This document shows, piece by piece, positions 26,231 through 34,134 of a stretch of DNA of 39,340 nucleotides. The notes under the pieces were generated by a model. It was given only the letters and a program-made list of their open reading frames with translations, ran no database searches and was not told the origin of the DNA. How positions within the stretch are numbered: the stretch's first letter is position 1; each line of letters starts with the position of its first letter. This stretch comes from JANPJV01 sp031425695 (GTDB lineage: Bacteria > Pseudomonadota > Gammaproteobacteria > Xanthomonadales > SZUA-5). Position numbers and translations under genes: made by a program. The stretch spans positions 1 through 39,340 of the forward strand of contig JANPJV010000153.1 in assembly GCA_031425695.1 (NCBI GenBank), in the 5' to 3' direction.

Positions 26231-26605
26231 TCACCCGCGGGCGACGGCCATGAGCAGCGACCCCGCCATACATCCCGGCACCATCAAGATCACCGGTGTA
26301 CGCAGGAATTGCATGGCACAAAACCCCAGCACGACGATGCCAAGGTCGCGGTGATCACCGACGCCTTCAGCCCATACCGGATCGATTAAGGCCGCAGCAA
26401 GCAGCCCGACCACCGACGCGTTGACCCCAGCCATGGCCGGCGCCGCCCAGGAATGCTCGCCCAACTTCTGCCAGTACGGCAGCACCGCTGCCAGCAGCAG
26501 GAATCCGGGCAGGAAGACCGACAGCAATGCGATCAGCGCGCCGACCAATGGCGACAGGCCGAGCCGTATCTGCGCGCCCAGATAAGCGGACACAGCGAAT
26601 ACCGT
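26231..26605 (-). pseudogene. chrA: C-terminal remnant of a ChrA-type chromate transporter
   Basis: This frame of about 120 residues matches the C-terminal half of a CHR-family chromate exporter: AYLGAQIRLGLSPLVGALIA, FLPGFLLLAAVLPYWQKL, PAMAGVNASVVGLLAAALID and the final hydrophobic segments. Full ChrA proteins have two such halves of about 190-200 residues each; here even the last half lacks its beginning, since homology starts at FAVSAYLGA about 15-20 bp from the end of the TonB receptor gene. It begins with GTG 26593 at best and has no recognisable start region. It is most likely a dead fragment left by a deletion. Confidence 0.75.
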
Positions 26606-26619
26606 ACTTCAGCCCGCGC

Positions 26620-28695
26620 TCAAAAGAACGCGCGCACGCCGATCGACACCGCCCGCCCTGGCAAGATCACGCTGTCTTTCAAGAAGGAGGTGTGCACGCG
26701 TGCGCTCTGGTTGCCCAGATTGCGGCCGTCGACGAACAGCTCCCAGCCGATGTCGCCGTGGTCCCAGTGATAGGCGGCGCTGGCATTGACCAGGGTATAG
26801 CCGGCGGTAGGCGTCTCGTTGCTGGCGACTTTGTCCTGGCGGGCGTGGCCGACCGCACCGAGACTGGCGCGCCAGCCGGAATAGCTCCAGCTTAATTCAC
26901 TGCCGATCCGTGCGGGGGCAAGGCGCGGGACATTGGCGCCCTCGACCAGGGTCGCGCGCACGGCATCGGCGAACAGGCGCATTTCCCAATGGCCACGATC
27001 GCCCTCAACCAATTGAAACGTGGCCTCGCCTTCCACCCCGCGAAAGCTTGCATCGGACTGCGTCCATTGGCGGACTGGCAGTGCCTCATCACCCGCGCCA
27101 ACCTGCTCGCCGGTGTCGAGCAGGTAGATGAAATCATTGAAGCGGTTGTAGTAGGCCGACACCTTGGCCTCGAAAGCCGCGCCGTGGAAGTGCAGGCCCA
27201 ATTCCACCTGGTTAGCAGCTTCTTCCTGGAGAGCGGGATCGCCGATCTCGAACGAGGACGTGGCAACGTGCGGGCCGTTGGCGAACAGTTCCTCCTCCGC
27301 GGGCGCACGCTCGGCATGGTCGAGATTGGCAACCAGGTCCCAGCTCTCGCTGAGGTTGAAGATGGCGCCGGCAGACAGGCTGAGCGGGTTGAAGCTGCGT
27401 TCACGCGCGCCGGCGGGATCACTGCTGACCGCATCGATGCGCGCGCCAAGGTCCAGTTGAAAGCCTTCCCACTGTCGTTGCTCGACCAGGAACAAGCCGG
27501 CCGCACGGGTCTGCGTCTGCGGAACGAAGGCTTCCTCGCCGATGGCCTGGAATTCGCTCCTGCCAGCCTGGACACCGACCGCGCCATTCCAACCCCCGAT
27601 CGCTTCATGGGTCAGCTCCATGCGCGCCTCGGTGGCATCTTTCAGGAACTGCGTTCCAATCTCCTCGCCCTCGAACTCGGTATGGCCATAATCGGTATCG
27701 GCCACGCTGTACCTCAGTTTGCTGACCCCGTCGAAAGGCTGGTTGAGCGCACCCTTGAACTCGATCCGATCCTGCTCGATGTCGAGGAACACGCCTGGTT
27801 CGCCGAGCGCAGCGTCGCCGGGCTCGCCGGGATTGCCGTAGGTGTCTTCGTAGCGCGACAACGCCACCCCGACGAAGCCCCAGTCACCCAGCAGTGAGCC
27901 GCCCACGCCGACCGTGTCCGTATCGAGAAAGCTGTTCGCCTGGCGCCCGCCTTGAGGCAGGTCATAGTCGTCATTGCGACGGCTGACGGCATCGACGTGC
28001 ACGGCGAAGCGGTCACTGCCGCCGTCGATGCGGAACATGCCGGTGTGGCCGCTGCTGACCTCGTCGTAGCGCAACTCGGCGCGCCCGGAGAGCGCGGAGT
28101 CAGGCGCGATTTCGGCAATCCTGCCGTCGACGATGTTGACCGCGCCGCCAATGGCTCCAGAGCCATACAGCAGTGTGGCGGGACCCTTCAACACCTCGAT
28201 CTGATCGGCCAGGAAGGGCTCCACCGCGGGCGCGTGGTCCTGGCTGACAGTCGACACATCCTGGGTGGACAAGCCACCGGACAGCAGCGCGACGCGTGCG
28301 CCTTCCAGGCCGCGAATGATCGGACGGCCGACGCCCGGGCCAAAATTGGAGCTCTGCACGCCCGGCAGGCTGCTCACGGTTTCGCCGAGCGTCGCCGCTT
28401 TGCGATCGTCCAGCGCTTCGCCGGCCAGTACCGAAACCGGATCGGAGATCTCCTCTGCGGTGCTGCGCAAGGGGCTCGCGGTGACCTCTACAGCATCCAT
28501 TTTGACGGCCGAATGGCGATCGTCATCGCGCGCCGGCGCCGCCACTGCGACGGGGGAAAGCGCCAGCCCGATGGCAATCGAAAGTGCGCGAAAAGGCGCT
28601 GCGGGAAAGGCCGCGGCGGCAATGGCTTGCGGCACGACTGCCCGCGTATTGAAGTTCAGGTTTGTGTTCATTTGAGGTGTACTCGACAGACTCAT
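26620..28695 (-). CDS. znuD: ZnuD-like TonB-dependent outer membrane receptor
   Basis: This is a 691-residue TonB receptor of the ZnuD type, which in Neisseria and others takes up zinc (or haem) under zinc limitation. It has a long signal region ending near PVAVAAPARDDD, a TonB box (KMDAVEVTASPLRS), a plug with LGETVSSLPGVQSSNFGPGV, IIRGLEGARVALLSGGLST and LKGPATLLYGSGAIGGAVN, and a barrel ending VSIGVRAFF. Some surface histidine and acidic loops are present but no long His-rich loop. ATG 28695 is the longest start; ATG 28671 would shorten the unusually long signal region, and neither has a clear ribosome binding site. A small exported protein gene lies 180 bp upstream on the same strand. Confidence 0.88.
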   Translation of the reverse strand: MSLSSTPQMNTNLNFNTRAVVPQAIAAAAFPAAPFRALSIAIGLALSPVAVAAPARDDDRHSAVKMDAVEVTASPLRSTAEEISDPVSVLAGEALDDRKAATLGETVSSLPGVQSSNFGPGVGRPIIRGLEGARVALLSGGLSTQDVSTVSQDHAPAVEPFLADQIEVLKGPATLLYGSGAIGGAVNIVDGRIAEIAPDSALSGRAELRYDEVSSGHTGMFRIDGGSDRFAVHVDAVSRRNDDYDLPQGGRQANSFLDTDTVGVGGSLLGDWGFVGVALSRYEDTYGNPGEPGDAALGEPGVFLDIEQDRIEFKGALNQPFDGVSKLRYSVADTDYGHTEFEGEEIGTQFLKDATEARMELTHEAIGGWNGAVGVQAGRSEFQAIGEEAFVPQTQTRAAGLFLVEQRQWEGFQLDLGARIDAVSSDPAGARERSFNPLSLSAGAIFNLSESWDLVANLDHAERAPAEEELFANGPHVATSSFEIGDPALQEEAANQVELGLHFHGAAFEAKVSAYYNRFNDFIYLLDTGEQVGAGDEALPVRQWTQSDASFRGVEGEATFQLVEGDRGHWEMRLFADAVRATLVEGANVPRLAPARIGSELSWSYSGWRASLGAVGHARQDKVASNETPTAGYTLVNASAAYHWDHGDIGWELFVDGRNLGNQSARVHTSFLKDSVILPGRAVSIGVRAFF

Positions 28696-28874
28696 CGCAA
28701 AAGACGAGAGCGCGCGCAGCTCAAGGGTCTGCGGGCGTCCATAACGGCGCGTGGATCTGGCCTACGGGGGCGAACTCGCAGCCATCCGCGTGCGCGTCGA
28801 CGGGTGACCGCCGGCTGCCTGTTCGGAATGGATGGCTGGCGCACGCCTTGGCGGCGTATGGCCAAAGGATGGCG

Positions 28875-29246
28875 TCAGGCGATGGGCGGTCGAAACGGGG
28901 CGGCGACGGGTTGGAAGGGAACGGCCAGCGCCGTCAATGGCGGCAGCGCGGTGGCGCCGATGGGACCCGCGGGAACCACGATGACCGCCACCAGATCAGC
29001 GTAGGCGCCGCTGTTGTTGTCCTCGTGCAGCTGGCCGTGCGCGCCGCGCGCGTGGTCGCGATCGCCCTGATGCTCAGGACCGGCAGGCAGATCGCCGGCG
29101 TCCAGCACGAATCCAGCCACCGCATCGCCGAGCGCATGGATATCGCAAAAACTGCCGAGCATCGGCTTGACCACCACGCCCAGCATCAACAGCGCGAGCA
29201 AACCCGCGCGCAGGCTGCGTGACCAGGAGTGGAGGAGTGGGGACAT
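28875..29246 (-). CDS. Small exported protein upstream of the ZnuD-like receptor
   Basis: This 123-residue protein starts MSPLLHSWSRSLRAGLLALL with a signal or anchor helix (LRAGLLALLMLGVVVKPML), then FCDIHALGDAVAGFVLDAG, a charged His/Asp stretch (PEHQGDRDHARGAHGQLHED) and a Pro/Ala-rich end. It parallels the small His-rich protein at the head of the czc operon in size, layout and His content, though the sequences differ. It probably forms an operon with the znuD-like gene, and may act in periplasmic metal handling. No named family is recognised. A ribosome binding site is not clear (GAAGGA lies just upstream). Confidence 0.65.
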   Translation of the reverse strand: MSPLLHSWSRSLRAGLLALLMLGVVVKPMLGSFCDIHALGDAVAGFVLDAGDLPAGPEHQGDRDHARGAHGQLHEDNNSGAYADLVAVIVVPAGPIGATALPPLTALAVPFQPVAAPFRPPIA

Positions 29247-29356
29247 TCCTTCAGGTTACGCGAGAAACGCACCGCTCCACAACGTTCGGCCCGGCCGTCG
29301 ACAAGGCGCTTGCGGCCGCACACACAAGGGCCAAGCTTCAGCCCGCCGAGTTTTCT

Positions 29357-30148
29357 TCATGAGCGCGTTGTCGGCAGACCGAACCCGAAGGAATCCATCG
29401 ACAGCACGCCATCGGTCATGCCGCCTGGGATCAGGGTTCCTTGGTTGCTGCCGTTGCTCGCGCCAAGTGCGACCAGCAACGGCAGGTAGTGCTCTTCGGT
29501 CGGGTGTGCGCGTGCCGCGTGTGGCGCTTGGCTGCGGTAGTGCACGAGCGCGTCAACATCGCCGCGCGCCACCGCGTCGGCGACCCAGGCCGCGAAGGCC
29601 TGCGCGTATTCCGGGTCGTCGATGTGCTGGCGGAACTCGTAGAGGTTATGGGTCAGGCTACCCGACCCGATTACCAGCACGCCCTGCTCGCGCAGCGGCG
29701 CCAGTGCCTGGCCCAGCCGCAAGGCACCTTCGGCATCGATATCCTGCGGCAGTGAGACCTGCAGCACCGGCACATCGGCGGCCGGCTTGAGGTAGCGCAA
29801 CGGCACCCATGCGCCGTGATCGAGTCCGCGCCGGTCGTCCACCGCTGCGTCGAAACCAGATGCCTTCAGCAATCCGACCACCTGCGCGGCAAGTTGCGGC
29901 TCGCCGCGCGCGGGGTACTTGAGCGCGAACAAGGGCGCCGGGAAGCCGCCGAAATCGTGGATCGTTTCCAGCATCGCCGCCCCGGTGACTTGCACACCCC
30001 GCGTTTGCCAGTGCGGCGACACCACGACAATCGCCGCGACATCGGAAAGAACCTCGCCGATGCGCCCGAGGTTCGGGCCGAGCAGGCCCGGCTCAAGCGC
30101 GAACATCGGCGAGCCGTGGGAGATGAACAACGCAGGGGCGAGGGACAT
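29357..30148 (-). CDS. ygiD: LigB/DODA-type extradiol ring-cleavage dioxygenase
   Basis: This 263-residue enzyme belongs to the LigB superfamily and is the YgiD/4,5-DOPA dioxygenase type, which opens catechol rings using iron or zinc at a two-His site. It starts MSLAPALFISHGSPMFALEP with the first His motif, followed by VVVSPHWQTRG with the second, then TIHDFGGFPAPLFALKYPA, LDHGAWVPLRYLKPAADVPV and a C-terminal HPTEEHYLPLLVALGA. ATG 30148 has GGAG six to eight bases upstream. A broken lysR gene diverges from it, the usual arrangement for this enzyme, so its former regulator is probably lost. Physiological substrate unknown. Confidence 0.9.
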   Translation of the reverse strand: MSLAPALFISHGSPMFALEPGLLGPNLGRIGEVLSDVAAIVVVSPHWQTRGVQVTGAAMLETIHDFGGFPAPLFALKYPARGEPQLAAQVVGLLKASGFDAAVDDRRGLDHGAWVPLRYLKPAADVPVLQVSLPQDIDAEGALRLGQALAPLREQGVLVIGSGSLTHNLYEFRQHIDDPEYAQAFAAWVADAVARGDVDALVHYRSQAPHAARAHPTEEHYLPLLVALGASNGSNQGTLIPGGMTDGVLSMDSFGFGLPTTRS

Positions 30149-30182
30149 GCGGCTCCAAGGTCGCGGGATTGAATGCACTCTA

Positions 30183-30193
30183 TTCAATTTGAA
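30183..30193. promoter_or_regulatory. Short palindrome between ygiD and lysR remnant
   Basis: The sequence ttcaatttgaa is a perfect 11-base palindrome with one central base, 35 bp before the ygiD start and 25 bp before the lysR remnant. Its T-N-A symmetry and divergent position fit a LysR-type binding site. With the regulator gene broken it may be an orphan site. Confidence 0.3.
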
Positions 30194-30217
30194 GATGCAA
30201 GATAAACACTGTCCAGC

Positions 30218-30546
30218 ATTTCGAGACAATCGCTGCTCGACCTTCAGCAGCTCAGCAGCTTCCTGGCCGTCGTCCGCGCCGGGAGCTTTGTCGGCGCCGC
30301 CGATGCGACGGCGTTGTCGAAAGCAGCCGTATCGCGACATGGCGCCGACCTCGAAGGGCATCTGGGCGTGCGCCTGCTGCATCGAACCGCGTGCCGCCTG
30401 TCGCTGACCGACGATGGCCAGCGCGTTCGCGCCCAGCGGTCGAGGTGGTGGCGGCCCTGGAGGAACTGGAAGCACAGACCGCTGGGAGCGGCTGCGAGGC
30501 AACCGGAAAGCTGCGGATCAACGCGCCGGTCACAATTCTCAATTGA
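30218..30546 (+). pseudogene. LysR-family regulator remnant
   Basis: The frame gives a typical LysR N-terminus: LDLQQLSSFLAVVRAGSFVG, ALSKAAVSRHGADLEGHLGV and RLLHRTACRLSLTDDGQRVR, the winged helix-turn-helix. There is no ATG or GTG before it in the right place (only ATT at 30218). A one-base deletion near 30433-30436 shifts the frame, after which the linker helix continues in another frame as AVEVVAALEELEAQTAGSG and CEATGKLRINAPV, and then ends at a stop at 30544. The effector domain is gone. With about 100 of the usual 300 residues it is a decayed gene, divergent from ygiD. Confidence 0.8.
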
Positions 30547-30678
30547 AGCCGGTCACCGAGCCGTCTGGCGCAGAACGCGTGATCAACGTGGCAACCCTAT
30601 CACTGCGCAGTGAACACCGCGCAGTCGAGTTCCATCACGGCCCTTTGGATCTCTGCTCGCCGTGATGCACGCTAGAAC

Positions 30679-30704
30679 GCATCAAAAGATGCTACGTTTG
30701 ATGC
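30679..30704. promoter_or_regulatory. Operator-like inverted repeat of vapBC
   Basis: A perfect inverted repeat, gcatcaaa (30679-30686) and tttgatgc (30697-30704), with a 10-base spacer, ends 24 bp before the vapB start. An extra tgatgcac half-like copy lies at 30663-30670. Antitoxins of this family bind such repeats to repress their own operon, so this is a likely VapB/VapBC operator. Confidence 0.65.
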
Positions 30705-30728
30705 ACACCACGGCACGAGTAGTTGACC

Positions 30729-30929
30729 ATGCGGACTACCATCTCACTTGACGATGCATTGGTGGAACGTGCCCAGCGTTTTACCGGCCTCACCGAAAAG
30801 TCGGCTTTGGTACGCGAAGCACTCAAGGCACTGATCGAACGCGAAAGCGCCCGCCGCTTGGCCTTGCTTGGCGGCAGCGAGCCGCAGATCGAGGCGGCTC
30901 CGCGTCGCCGGAGCGCGCCCGCCGCATGA
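30729..30929 (+). CDS. vapB: VapB-type antitoxin
   Basis: This 66-residue antitoxin starts MRTTISLDDALVERAQRFTG at ATG 30729, a ribbon-helix-helix DNA-binding fold, followed by LTEKSALVREALKALIERES and an Ala/Arg-rich tail that would wrap the toxin. Its stop overlaps the vapC start as ATGA, the usual coupled arrangement. A perfect operator-like palindrome sits just upstream, fitting autoregulation. A TTG six bases upstream (30723) is an alternative start, but the ATG gives the standard N-terminus. Confidence 0.92.
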   Translation: MRTTISLDDALVERAQRFTGLTEKSALVREALKALIERESARRLALLGGSEPQIEAAPRRRSAPAA

Positions 30930-31297
30930 TTCTGGTGGACACGTCGGTCTGGATCGAGCACCTGCGGCGTGGCGAAGCGCGGCTTGTCGCAGCGCTGAGC
31001 GCTGGGCTGGTCCGGATCCACCCTTGCATCATGGGCGAAATTGCGCTCGGCAGCCTGCGGCAGCGCGAGCCGATCCTGAGTGCCTTGAATGCGATCCCTC
31101 AGGTCACGGTCGCGACTGATGACGAGGTGTCTGCTCTGATCGAAGTCGAACGCCTTTTTGGACTTGGCATCGGATTTGTCGATGCGCACCTGCTCGCGGC
31201 GTTGCGCCTGACCCCAGGTGTACGTCTGTGGACACTGGACAAGCGACTGGCGACGGTCGCCGATCGTCTCGGCGTTGGTGCGCCATCCGGGAACTAG
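30926..31297 (+). CDS. vapC: VapC-type PIN-domain toxin RNase
   Basis: This 123-residue PIN-domain protein is the toxin partner of VapB and would cleave RNA (in known cases tRNA or rRNA) when free of antitoxin. The acidic magnesium-binding residues are visible: Asp5 (MILVDTSVW), Glu38 (PCIMGEIALG), Asp86 (GIGFVDAHLL) and Asp105 (LWTLDKRLA). Length and motifs are intact, so it should be active. It overlaps vapB by 4 bp. It sits between the broken lysR and the sulfur cassette, a common place for mobile or addictive modules. Confidence 0.93.
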   Translation: MILVDTSVWIEHLRRGEARLVAALSAGLVRIHPCIMGEIALGSLRQREPILSALNAIPQVTVATDDEVSALIEVERLFGLGIGFVDAHLLAALRLTPGVRLWTLDKRLATVADRLGVGAPSGN

Positions 31298-31395
31298 CAA
31301 CTACCAAGCAGACCCGGTAGCGCCGGGACGGACAACAACACGGGATAGGTATGGACGCCTCCCGTCAACCGTGAACTGCATTTCTTTGATGCTGC

Positions 31396-31430
31396 TTTTC
31401 CGGGTGTCTGGTACCAGTTGAGCCGGAAAA
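31396..31430. promoter_or_regulatory. Nested palindrome upstream of the sulfur cassette
   Basis: A 35-bp interrupted palindrome has ttttccgg (31396-31403) and ccggaaaa (31423-31430) outside, and the perfect ctggtaccag (31408-31417) in the middle. It lies about 59-93 bases before the first cassette gene. It may be an operator for a regulator of sulfide/persulfide genes (inference). It could instead be a weak stop hairpin for vapC, although no T-run follows. Confidence 0.4.
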
Positions 31431-31488
31431 TCACCGCGGCATGACAGGGGGTCGAATATCAATTGCATCCCATTTTCGGGGGACGCAC

Positions 31489-32879
31489 ATGTTCTTCAAA
31501 CGGGTGAAGACACCAGGCCTCGGACACAACGCCTACGTCCTGGGGTGCGGCGAAGGACTCGCCGTCGTGATCGACCCGCGTCGGGATGTTGAGGAGTATC
31601 TCTGCCTGGCGCGGGAAAACGACCTCTCCATCGCCTACGTGCTGGAGACGCATCGGCAGGAGGATTTCGAGTTTGGCTCGAGGGCGCTTGTGCAGGCGAC
31701 GGGCGCCAAGATTGTCGGCGGCTGCGACCCGCTGTTCGGCGAGATCGACGTAAAACTGGAAGACGGCCAGGAACTCAAGGTCGGCAAGACCCGGTTCGTT
31801 GCGCTCGCGACGCCCGGCCACACGCCGGAAAGCATGTCTTACGCGGTCTACGCCGAAGACAGCGGCGAGAAGTGCTGGGGGGTGTTCACCGGGGACGCGC
31901 TGTTCGTTGGCGATACCGGGCGCACCGACCTGCCGGACCCCATCAAGACCGGCGAGAACGCCGGCATCCTGTACGACTCCATCCACCGCAAGATCGGTCC
32001 GCTCGGCGACCAGGCGCTGCTGTTTCCGGCGCACGGCGCCGGTTCGGCATGTGGGGCCAACATATCGGAGCGCGATGATTCCACGCTGGGAATCGAACGC
32101 GAGACGAACGACGTCTTCACCAAGACCCGAAGCGAATTTGTCGAAGCCAAGGTGGCGCTGAAGATGGCACGCCCGCCCTATTTCGAGCACATGGAAGAAG
32201 TGAACTTGCTCCCGGGACGGCCGCTGAAGGGGCCTGTCGCCTCCCGCATGCTGGCGCCCAGGGAATTCCAGCGCCGCATGAAAGAGGGCCTGGTGATCGA
32301 TACCCGCCCACCCGAGGCCTTTGCTTCCGCCCATATCCTGGGTGCGTACAACATCTGGCTCGAGGGCGTGCCCGCCTATGGCGGATGGGTTGCCAACAAG
32401 GAAACGCGGGTCTTCCTGGTGGCCGAAGGACGGGAAGCGATGGAAGAGGCGGCGGTTTCGCTTGCGCGCATCGGCATCGACACGGTGGAGGGCATCCTCG
32501 CCGGAGGCATGGAAGCTTGGCGCGACGAGGGCCTGCCGCTGGAAGCGATCGCCACCACGACCGCCGCCGAGGCGGCCCGGTGGATGCAGGAAGGCCGGGT
32601 GCACGTGCTGGACGTGCGCGACCAGTACGAGCGGGACGAAAAACACATCCCGGGTACGGGGCATCGCTATGTGGGCCATCTCGAGAACGACCTTCCGCAG
32701 TTGCCCAAGGACAGCGAAATCGTCGTGCATTGCAACGTGGGGCACCGCTCGGGCCTGGCCGCGAGCATCCTGAAGCGCGCGGTTTCACCCGCATCTACAA
32801 CATGCTTGGCGGCATCACCGCGTGGGAGAAGTTGGGGCTCCCGCTCGAGCTGTCCGACGAAGCGAAAAAGGAAAAGTGA
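31489..32879 (+). CDS. Metallo-beta-lactamase/double-rhodanese fusion (persulfide dioxygenase-like), frameshifted
   Basis: The gene starts at ATG 31489 after GGGGA. It encodes an MBL-fold domain (MFFKRVKTPGLGHNAYVLGC on; ATPGHTPESMSY with His111; GVFTGDALFVGDTGRTDLP with Asp136) and two rhodanese domains. In the MBL motif normally HxHxDH the sequence is ETHRQEDFEFG, so the second and last His are Gln and Phe. Rhodanese 1 lacks the active Cys (VFLVAEGREA); rhodanese 2 has it (VVHCNVGHRSG, Cys415). A one-base deletion near 32782 (after ASILKRA) shifts the frame. The intended end GFTRIYNMLGGITAWEKLGL to 32879 lies in another frame, giving about 463 residues in all. Read as is, the frame runs on to 33150 through the next gene. 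By family it would oxidise persulfide sulfur to sulfite. Confidence 0.85.
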
Positions 32880-32881
32880 TC

Positions 32882-33391
32882 ATGCAAGCCGTATCGGGTG
32901 CATGGTCCCCCTACCTCGTCGGCGCGCTGATCGGCTTGCTCTCGATGGCGACCTTCTATTTTTCCAACAAGCCGCTGAGCGTATCGACCGCTTACGCCCG
33001 CATGGCAGGCATGGTCGGCAACCTGTTCTCCAAGGGCCATACCGAGAACCTAAAGTTCTACCAGGACAAGAAGCCGAAGGTCGAATGGCAGGTGATGCTC
33101 GTGCTGGGCATGTTGCTCGGTGCCTTGATCGCCGCAGCCACGGGCGGTGAGATGGCGGCCGCCTGGGTGCCCGCGATGTGGGAAAACCGGTTCGGCCCCG
33201 ATATCCCCCTGCGTCTCGGGCTGGCATTCCTGGGTGGCGTCCTGCTGGCGTACGGCGCGAGGCTGGCGGGGGGCTGCACCAGTGGCCATGGCATCAGCGG
33301 CGCACTCCAGCTGGCCGTGAGTTCCTGGGTGGCGCTCGCAGGCTTCTTCCTCGCCGGCGTCACCACCGCGATGCTTCTGTATCGACTCTGA
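32882..33391 (+). CDS. YeeE/YedE-family membrane protein (sulfur transport), first half-protein
   Basis: This 169-residue membrane protein belongs to the YeeE/YedE family, whose best-known member (TsuA) carries thiosulfate. Membrane segments include PYLVGALIGLLSMATFYF, MLVLGMLLGALIAAA and LGLAFLGGVLLAYGARLAG, with the conserved cysteine motif AGGCTSGHGISGAL near residue 133. It starts at ATG 32882, two bases after the intended stop of the MBL-rhodanese gene, and is followed seven bases later by a second family member, so the pair probably forms one transporter. A longer frame from 32822 overlaps the upstream gene and is unlikely. Confidence 0.9.
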   Translation: MQAVSGAWSPYLVGALIGLLSMATFYFSNKPLSVSTAYARMAGMVGNLFSKGHTENLKFYQDKKPKVEWQVMLVLGMLLGALIAAATGGEMAAAWVPAMWENRFGPDIPLRLGLAFLGGVLLAYGARLAGGCTSGHGISGALQLAVSSWVALAGFFLAGVTTAMLLYRL

Positions 33392-33398
33392 GGGCGCG

Positions 33399-34034
33399 AT
33401 GAGTACGCCTGCAAACATGCCGCCCGAGAATACCCCACCGGTACTGGTCATCCCGCCGGAAGCGCACCAACAGAAGTGCGCGTACGACCCGGAAAAGCCG
33501 GATTCGCCACGCCAGCTCGTACTCGGCCTGGTGTTCGGGGTGGTGTTCGGCTTCCTGCTGCAGAAGAGCGGCGTGGCTCGCTACGAGGTGCTGATGGGCC
33601 AGTTGCTGCTCACGGATTTCACCGTCATCAAGGTCATGCTGACGGCGATCGTCGTTGGCATGGTCGGCGTTTTTACGCTGCGCGCGTTCGGCCTTGTCGA
33701 ACTGCACGTCAAGCCAACGCACTACGCCGCGAACTTTTCGGGAGGACTGCTTTTCGGGGTCGGGCTCGGTGTGCTTGGCTACTGTCCGGGGACTGGCGTG
33801 GCGGCGCTGGGGCAGGGCAACTATGACGCGATCGCCGGCATCCTCGGCCTGATGGCGGGCAGTTACCTCTTCGCCGAGACTTCGGCGCTCGTCGGTTCTA
33901 CGATCGACAAGATCGGCAGTCGCGGCCGCATCATGCTGCCGGACCTGTTGGGCATGAGCCGCGCCAGCTTTATCGCGTTGTTCGTCCCACTCCTTGTCGT
34001 GGGGCTATTCCTGATTGCACAGCTGGGGCGATGA
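33399..34034 (+). CDS. YeeE/YedE-family membrane protein (sulfur transport), second half-protein
   Basis: This 211-residue protein has a soluble Pro-rich N-terminus with one cysteine (HQQKCAYDPEKPD), then about five membrane segments (RQLVLGLVFGVVFGFLLQKS, VIKVMLTAIVVGMVGVFTLR, GGLLFGVGLGVLGYCPGTGV), and the conserved Cys in GYCPGTGVAALGQG. It ends VPLLVVGLFLIAQLGR. ATG 33399 follows GAGGG. Together with the gene before it, it makes the two-part YeeE/YedE transporter typical of such cassettes, probably moving a sulfur species such as thiosulfate or sulfite to or from the enzymes alongside. Confidence 0.9.
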   Translation: MSTPANMPPENTPPVLVIPPEAHQQKCAYDPEKPDSPRQLVLGLVFGVVFGFLLQKSGVARYEVLMGQLLLTDFTVIKVMLTAIVVGMVGVFTLRAFGLVELHVKPTHYAANFSGGLLFGVGLGVLGYCPGTGVAALGQGNYDAIAGILGLMAGSYLFAETSALVGSTIDKIGSRGRIMLPDLLGMSRASFIALFVPLLVVGLFLIAQLGR

Positions 34035-34134
34035 ATCGCCCGGCGCGTCGCAGGGACGCGGAACCGGGAAGCAACGCGGGTTTGAAGTGGGTTCCCGAAC
34101 GTTGGCGAAACTTGATCTCAGGGACACTCCGAAG

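Noticed and set aside
32822..32881. Longer start for the first YeeE/YedE gene
   Set aside because: The extra 20 codons lie inside the end of the MBL-rhodanese gene in a frame that makes no family sense; homology starts at ATG 32882.
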